NCBI RefSeq assembly: GCF_019974135.1
Contig: NZ_AP025017.1
Location: 1,736,001-1,800,000, forward strand
From: Actinomyces capricornis
GTDB taxonomy: Bacteria; Actinomycetota; Actinomycetes; Actinomycetales; Actinomycetaceae
Direction of reading: 5' to 3'
Length of the DNA: 64,000 nt
A program made the translations under genes and the position numbers. Position 1 is the stretch's first letter. Each line of letters starts with the position of its first letter. Below are positions 60,184 to 64,000 of the stretch, in pieces. The notes beneath the pieces were generated by a model that searched no databases, was not told the origin of the DNA, and was given only the letters and a program-made list of their open reading frames with translations.

Positions 60184-60885
60184 TCAGGAGCGGGCCCGCC
60201 GGCGCCGCCGCACCGCCGCCACTCCCACGCCGGCGCCCGCCAGCACCAGGGCGCCTGTCAGCCAGCTGCCGGCGCGCTTCCACCACGGCACGCCGCGCGC
60301 CTGCTGGGCGTAGCCCGAGGCGCTCACCCCATCGACCAGGACGTCGGCGTCCTCCCAGGTCACGGTGCTGCCGTTGATCCGGCCGCCGCCGTCGGCCCGC
60401 GTGACGGCGCCGGGGAAGGACACCGAGGCGCGGGCCTTGACCACGGAGTTGAAGGAGCCGTCCTGGCCCTGGGCGGCGCCCTGGGAGGAGTCCGCCCCGA
60501 AGGCGGGGATCGTGACGGTGTAGAGATCCCCGTCGCGCACCACCAGGGCGCCCTCGGCGGCCTGGGAGGCGTCGGGAACCTTGACGCCGGTGATGGTCAC
60601 CAGGCAGCCGTTGCCCTCCTGCCCGGTGAGGACCTCAGTGTCCACCGAGGTGCCCTCGGGGATGTTCATGGCGGTGGGGTCCTCGTAGGCCGAGCAGTCA
60701 GGGGAGGGCCCGAAGGTGGAGCCCGTGGTGTCCCGCATCTCCAGGACGACGTCGTAGGCTCCCTGGGCCGAGATGGTCATGTCCATCGTCGCGGTGCACC
60801 CGGCCAGCGCCAGGCAGGCCGGGACCACCAGGGCGGCGCGCATGCCGAGGCGGGGCAGTCGGGTCAGGCGGGCGCGGCGGAGCAT
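60184..60885 (-). CDS. LppM-like lipoprotein (copy 4)
   Basis: 233 aa from ATG 60885; an upstream GTG (60894) lies inside the -10 box and was rejected. Signal with lipobox LALAGCTATM (Cys about 30). Conserved parts: ISAQGAYDVVLEMRDTTG, VVRDGDLYTVTIPAFG, ARASVSFPGAVTRADGGGRINGSTVTWE, then a single helix (WLTGALVLAGAGVGVAAV) and an Arg-rich end. The shortest of the four copies, without a long tail, and so nearest to mycobacterial LppM. It is divergent from PEP carboxykinase. Confidence 0.78.
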   Translation of the reverse strand: MLRRARLTRLPRLGMRAALVVPACLALAGCTATMDMTISAQGAYDVVLEMRDTTGSTFGPSPDCSAYEDPTAMNIPEGTSVDTEVLTGQEGNGCLVTITGVKVPDASQAAEGALVVRDGDLYTVTIPAFGADSSQGAAQGQDGSFNSVVKARASVSFPGAVTRADGGGRINGSTVTWEDADVLVDGVSASGYAQQARGVPWWKRAGSWLTGALVLAGAGVGVAAVRRRRRARS

Positions 60886-60892
60886 GCCCAGC

Positions 60893-60898
60893 ACGCTA
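60893..60898 (-). promoter_or_regulatory. -10 box of a leaderless promoter (LppM-like copy 4)
   Basis: TAGCGT on the minus strand, 7 nt before ATG 60885. Confidence 0.5.
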
Positions 60899-61134
60899 CA
60901 CGCAGGCCGCGCGGGCCGCCCGGCGCAGCACCCCCGGACCTTCTCTCAGGGCGGACAGGGGCGGTTCCCCGCCGTCGAGCACCCCGAAATCCGTGGGTGT
61001 GGGCGAAAGCACGGCGCATCGGGCCGTTTGAGCGGCCGGGTTGGGACCTTCGGGGATGTGACCTTTTCCGCCGCGTGCGCAAGGATGGGGCCTGACCCCA
61101 TGATGTCGACACCTAACCCAAGGAAGGGACCCTC

Positions 61135-62979
<1,845 letters not shown>

Positions 62980-63037
62980 GCGAGACTCGGCCAGGGGCGG
63001 TGCTCTGAACACGGCACCTGGCCGATGTCCCGCATAG

Positions 63038-63084
63038 CAATGGCGCCCGGCCCTTCCGATGAAGGAGGTGGCCGGGCGCCATTG
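63038..63084 (+). terminator. Terminator of pckG
   Basis: CAATGGCGCCCGGCC (63038-63052) pairs perfectly with GGCCGGGCGCCATTG (63070-63084); the 17-nt loop can form its own small CTTC/GAAG hairpin. Confidence 0.65.
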
Positions 63085-63166
63085 GCGACTCCAGCGGGGT
63101 GCGCGCTGCCGGGGCTGCCCGCGGATTACCGGACTTGCGGGCAGGGGATGCTCCTGCTGCGGTGGA

Positions 63167-64000
63167 TCAACCGTGATGCATGAACAGGAGCGTCTCGAAG
63201 GGGAGGATCTCAATGCTCGGCCTGACTGAGGAGATGTAGACACCGGTCTCCCCGAGCCTGAACAGCCGATCGAGGCTGCCTCCAAGGGTCATGGAGGTGC
63301 GAGCGCGAGTGCTGATAGGGGCGCCGTAGCGGGCTTCCAGCGCATCAGACAGTTGCGTGATGTACGCGATCGTGTCATCGGCGGAGATGAACGTGCGCTC
63401 CTCCATCGGCGATGCGCAGGGTGTGATCTCCCATCTTCCGCGCTGCTCCATGGCGCTCCACTTGTGGCCGACGAGGGCGGGCTGGGCGTGGATCGTGCCG
63501 GGCTGTGCACCGCGTGCCGTCAGGATCTCCATGGTCGACTCTCCTCGGCTCACCTGGTCGAGGATCTCCATGACCTCGGTGACCTGGAGCCCGAGCTCGA
63601 GCGGTACGAAGGTCGGTGGAGCCAGGACTCTGCGTGGGGCTGAGCGCTCGGGGGCGCCCGCCGCGATGAGTGCCTGGAGCTCCTCGAGGCTGATGCCCTC
63701 AGGGGGCTCGTCATCGAGGCTGTCGGCCTCCTCCAGGAGGTCTTCATGCCCGTGGCCGATGCTCTCGATGCAGTAGTCGAAGCCCATGGTGGCGAAGAAG
63801 GACATGGCGCGTGCCAGAGGAACCCCCGGAGTCAGGCCTGTGAGCACCTTGGTGATGCTGACCGTGTAGGTATCGATGAGGTCGCGAGGGATGCGTATGT
63901 TCCCTATCGGCCTATGGACGTCGATGTGCTGCACCAGGATGCCCTCCTGGTCGGGGAAGAGCTCGATCGTTCCCCACGGGGCTTCATCCGCTCCGTTCCA
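63167..64000 (-). CDS. Protein of unknown function, 5' end beyond the window
   Basis: 278 codons are visible; the frame stays open to the window edge (WNGADEAPWGTIELFPDQEG...), so the GTG at 63934 is probably internal. No signal peptide, helix or known motif is seen in this part. Features are an acidic stretch near the middle (EEADSLDDEPPEGISLEELQAL), a segment RRVLAPPTFVPLELGLQVTEV, and a C-terminus with SIEILPFETLLFMHHG. It is convergent with pckG, 82 bp after its terminator. Confidence 0.6.
   Translation of the reverse strand, partial: WNGADEAPWGTIELFPDQEGILVQHIDVHRPIGNIRIPRDLIDTYTVSITKVLTGLTPGVPLARAMSFFATMGFDYCIESIGHGHEDLLEEADSLDDEPPEGISLEELQALIAAGAPERSAPRRVLAPPTFVPLELGLQVTEVMEILDQVSRGESTMEILTARGAQPGTIHAQPALVGHKWSAMEQRGRWEITPCASPMEERTFISADDTIAYITQLSDALEARYGAPISTRARTSMTLGGSLDRLFRLGETGVYISSVRPSIEILPFETLLFMHHG

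Overview
The window is about 64 kb of GC-rich DNA from an actinobacterium, most likely Actinomyces or a close relative. The evidence is the codon use, a GTP-type PEP carboxykinase, actinobacterial families such as LmeA, LppM-like and PP2C/FHA, and a large sialidase with an LPXTG-like (LARTG) wall-sorting signal. Many promoters have a TAnnnT -10 box only 5-7 nt before the start codon, as leaderless actinobacterial genes do.

Layout. 1-3771: tail of a histidine kinase, then an ABC ATPase and its large FtsX-type permease. 4064-5374: an MFS exporter. 5445-18357: an LRV/membrane protein divergent from a long cluster of PP2C phosphatase, two FHA-type proteins, an LmeA-like protein, MoxR ATPase, DUF58, a small membrane protein, two VWA proteins and a TPR protein; most neighbours overlap by 4 nt. 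18464-28285: TetR, Nudix, M50-like protease, an orphan solute-binding lipoprotein, cell-wall sialidase, tRNA-Gly(CCC), a TM2 protein, dCTP deaminase and an unknown partner. 28348-38572: DnaQ-like exonuclease, then a LacI regulator divergent from a GH38 alpha-mannosidase, a GH5-like enzyme and a complete sugar ABC importer; two matching 16-bp operators tie the regulon together. With the sialidase this suggests foraging on sialylated, mannose-rich host glycans. 38641-40450: nitroreductase and a serine hydrolase.

40523-49802 is an accessory island and the most unusual part. On the minus strand a 26-codon ORF, a WXG100-like protein (104 aa) and a 678-aa protein with a WXG/LXG-like start are followed by an array of two repeating membrane-protein genes, here called B and A. 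The order is large gene, B1, A1, a 29-codon scrap of a second large gene, B2, two nested IS3-family elements, A2, an IS scar, and a truncated B3. A is a membrane-anchored relative of the C-terminal half of the large protein. The layout resembles the orphan-module arrays of polymorphic secreted toxins, but no toxin domain or type VII secretion core gene is visible here.

49956-64000 returns to core genes: exonuclease III, SDR, thiol peroxidase, pyrE preceded by a perfect 68-bp palindrome, a SpoU methyltransferase, class II aldolase, purA, four tandem LppM-like proteins, PEP carboxykinase, and a gene running off the window. Several families of intergenic inverted repeats are scattered through the window, including three copies of an 83-95 bp MITE-like element.
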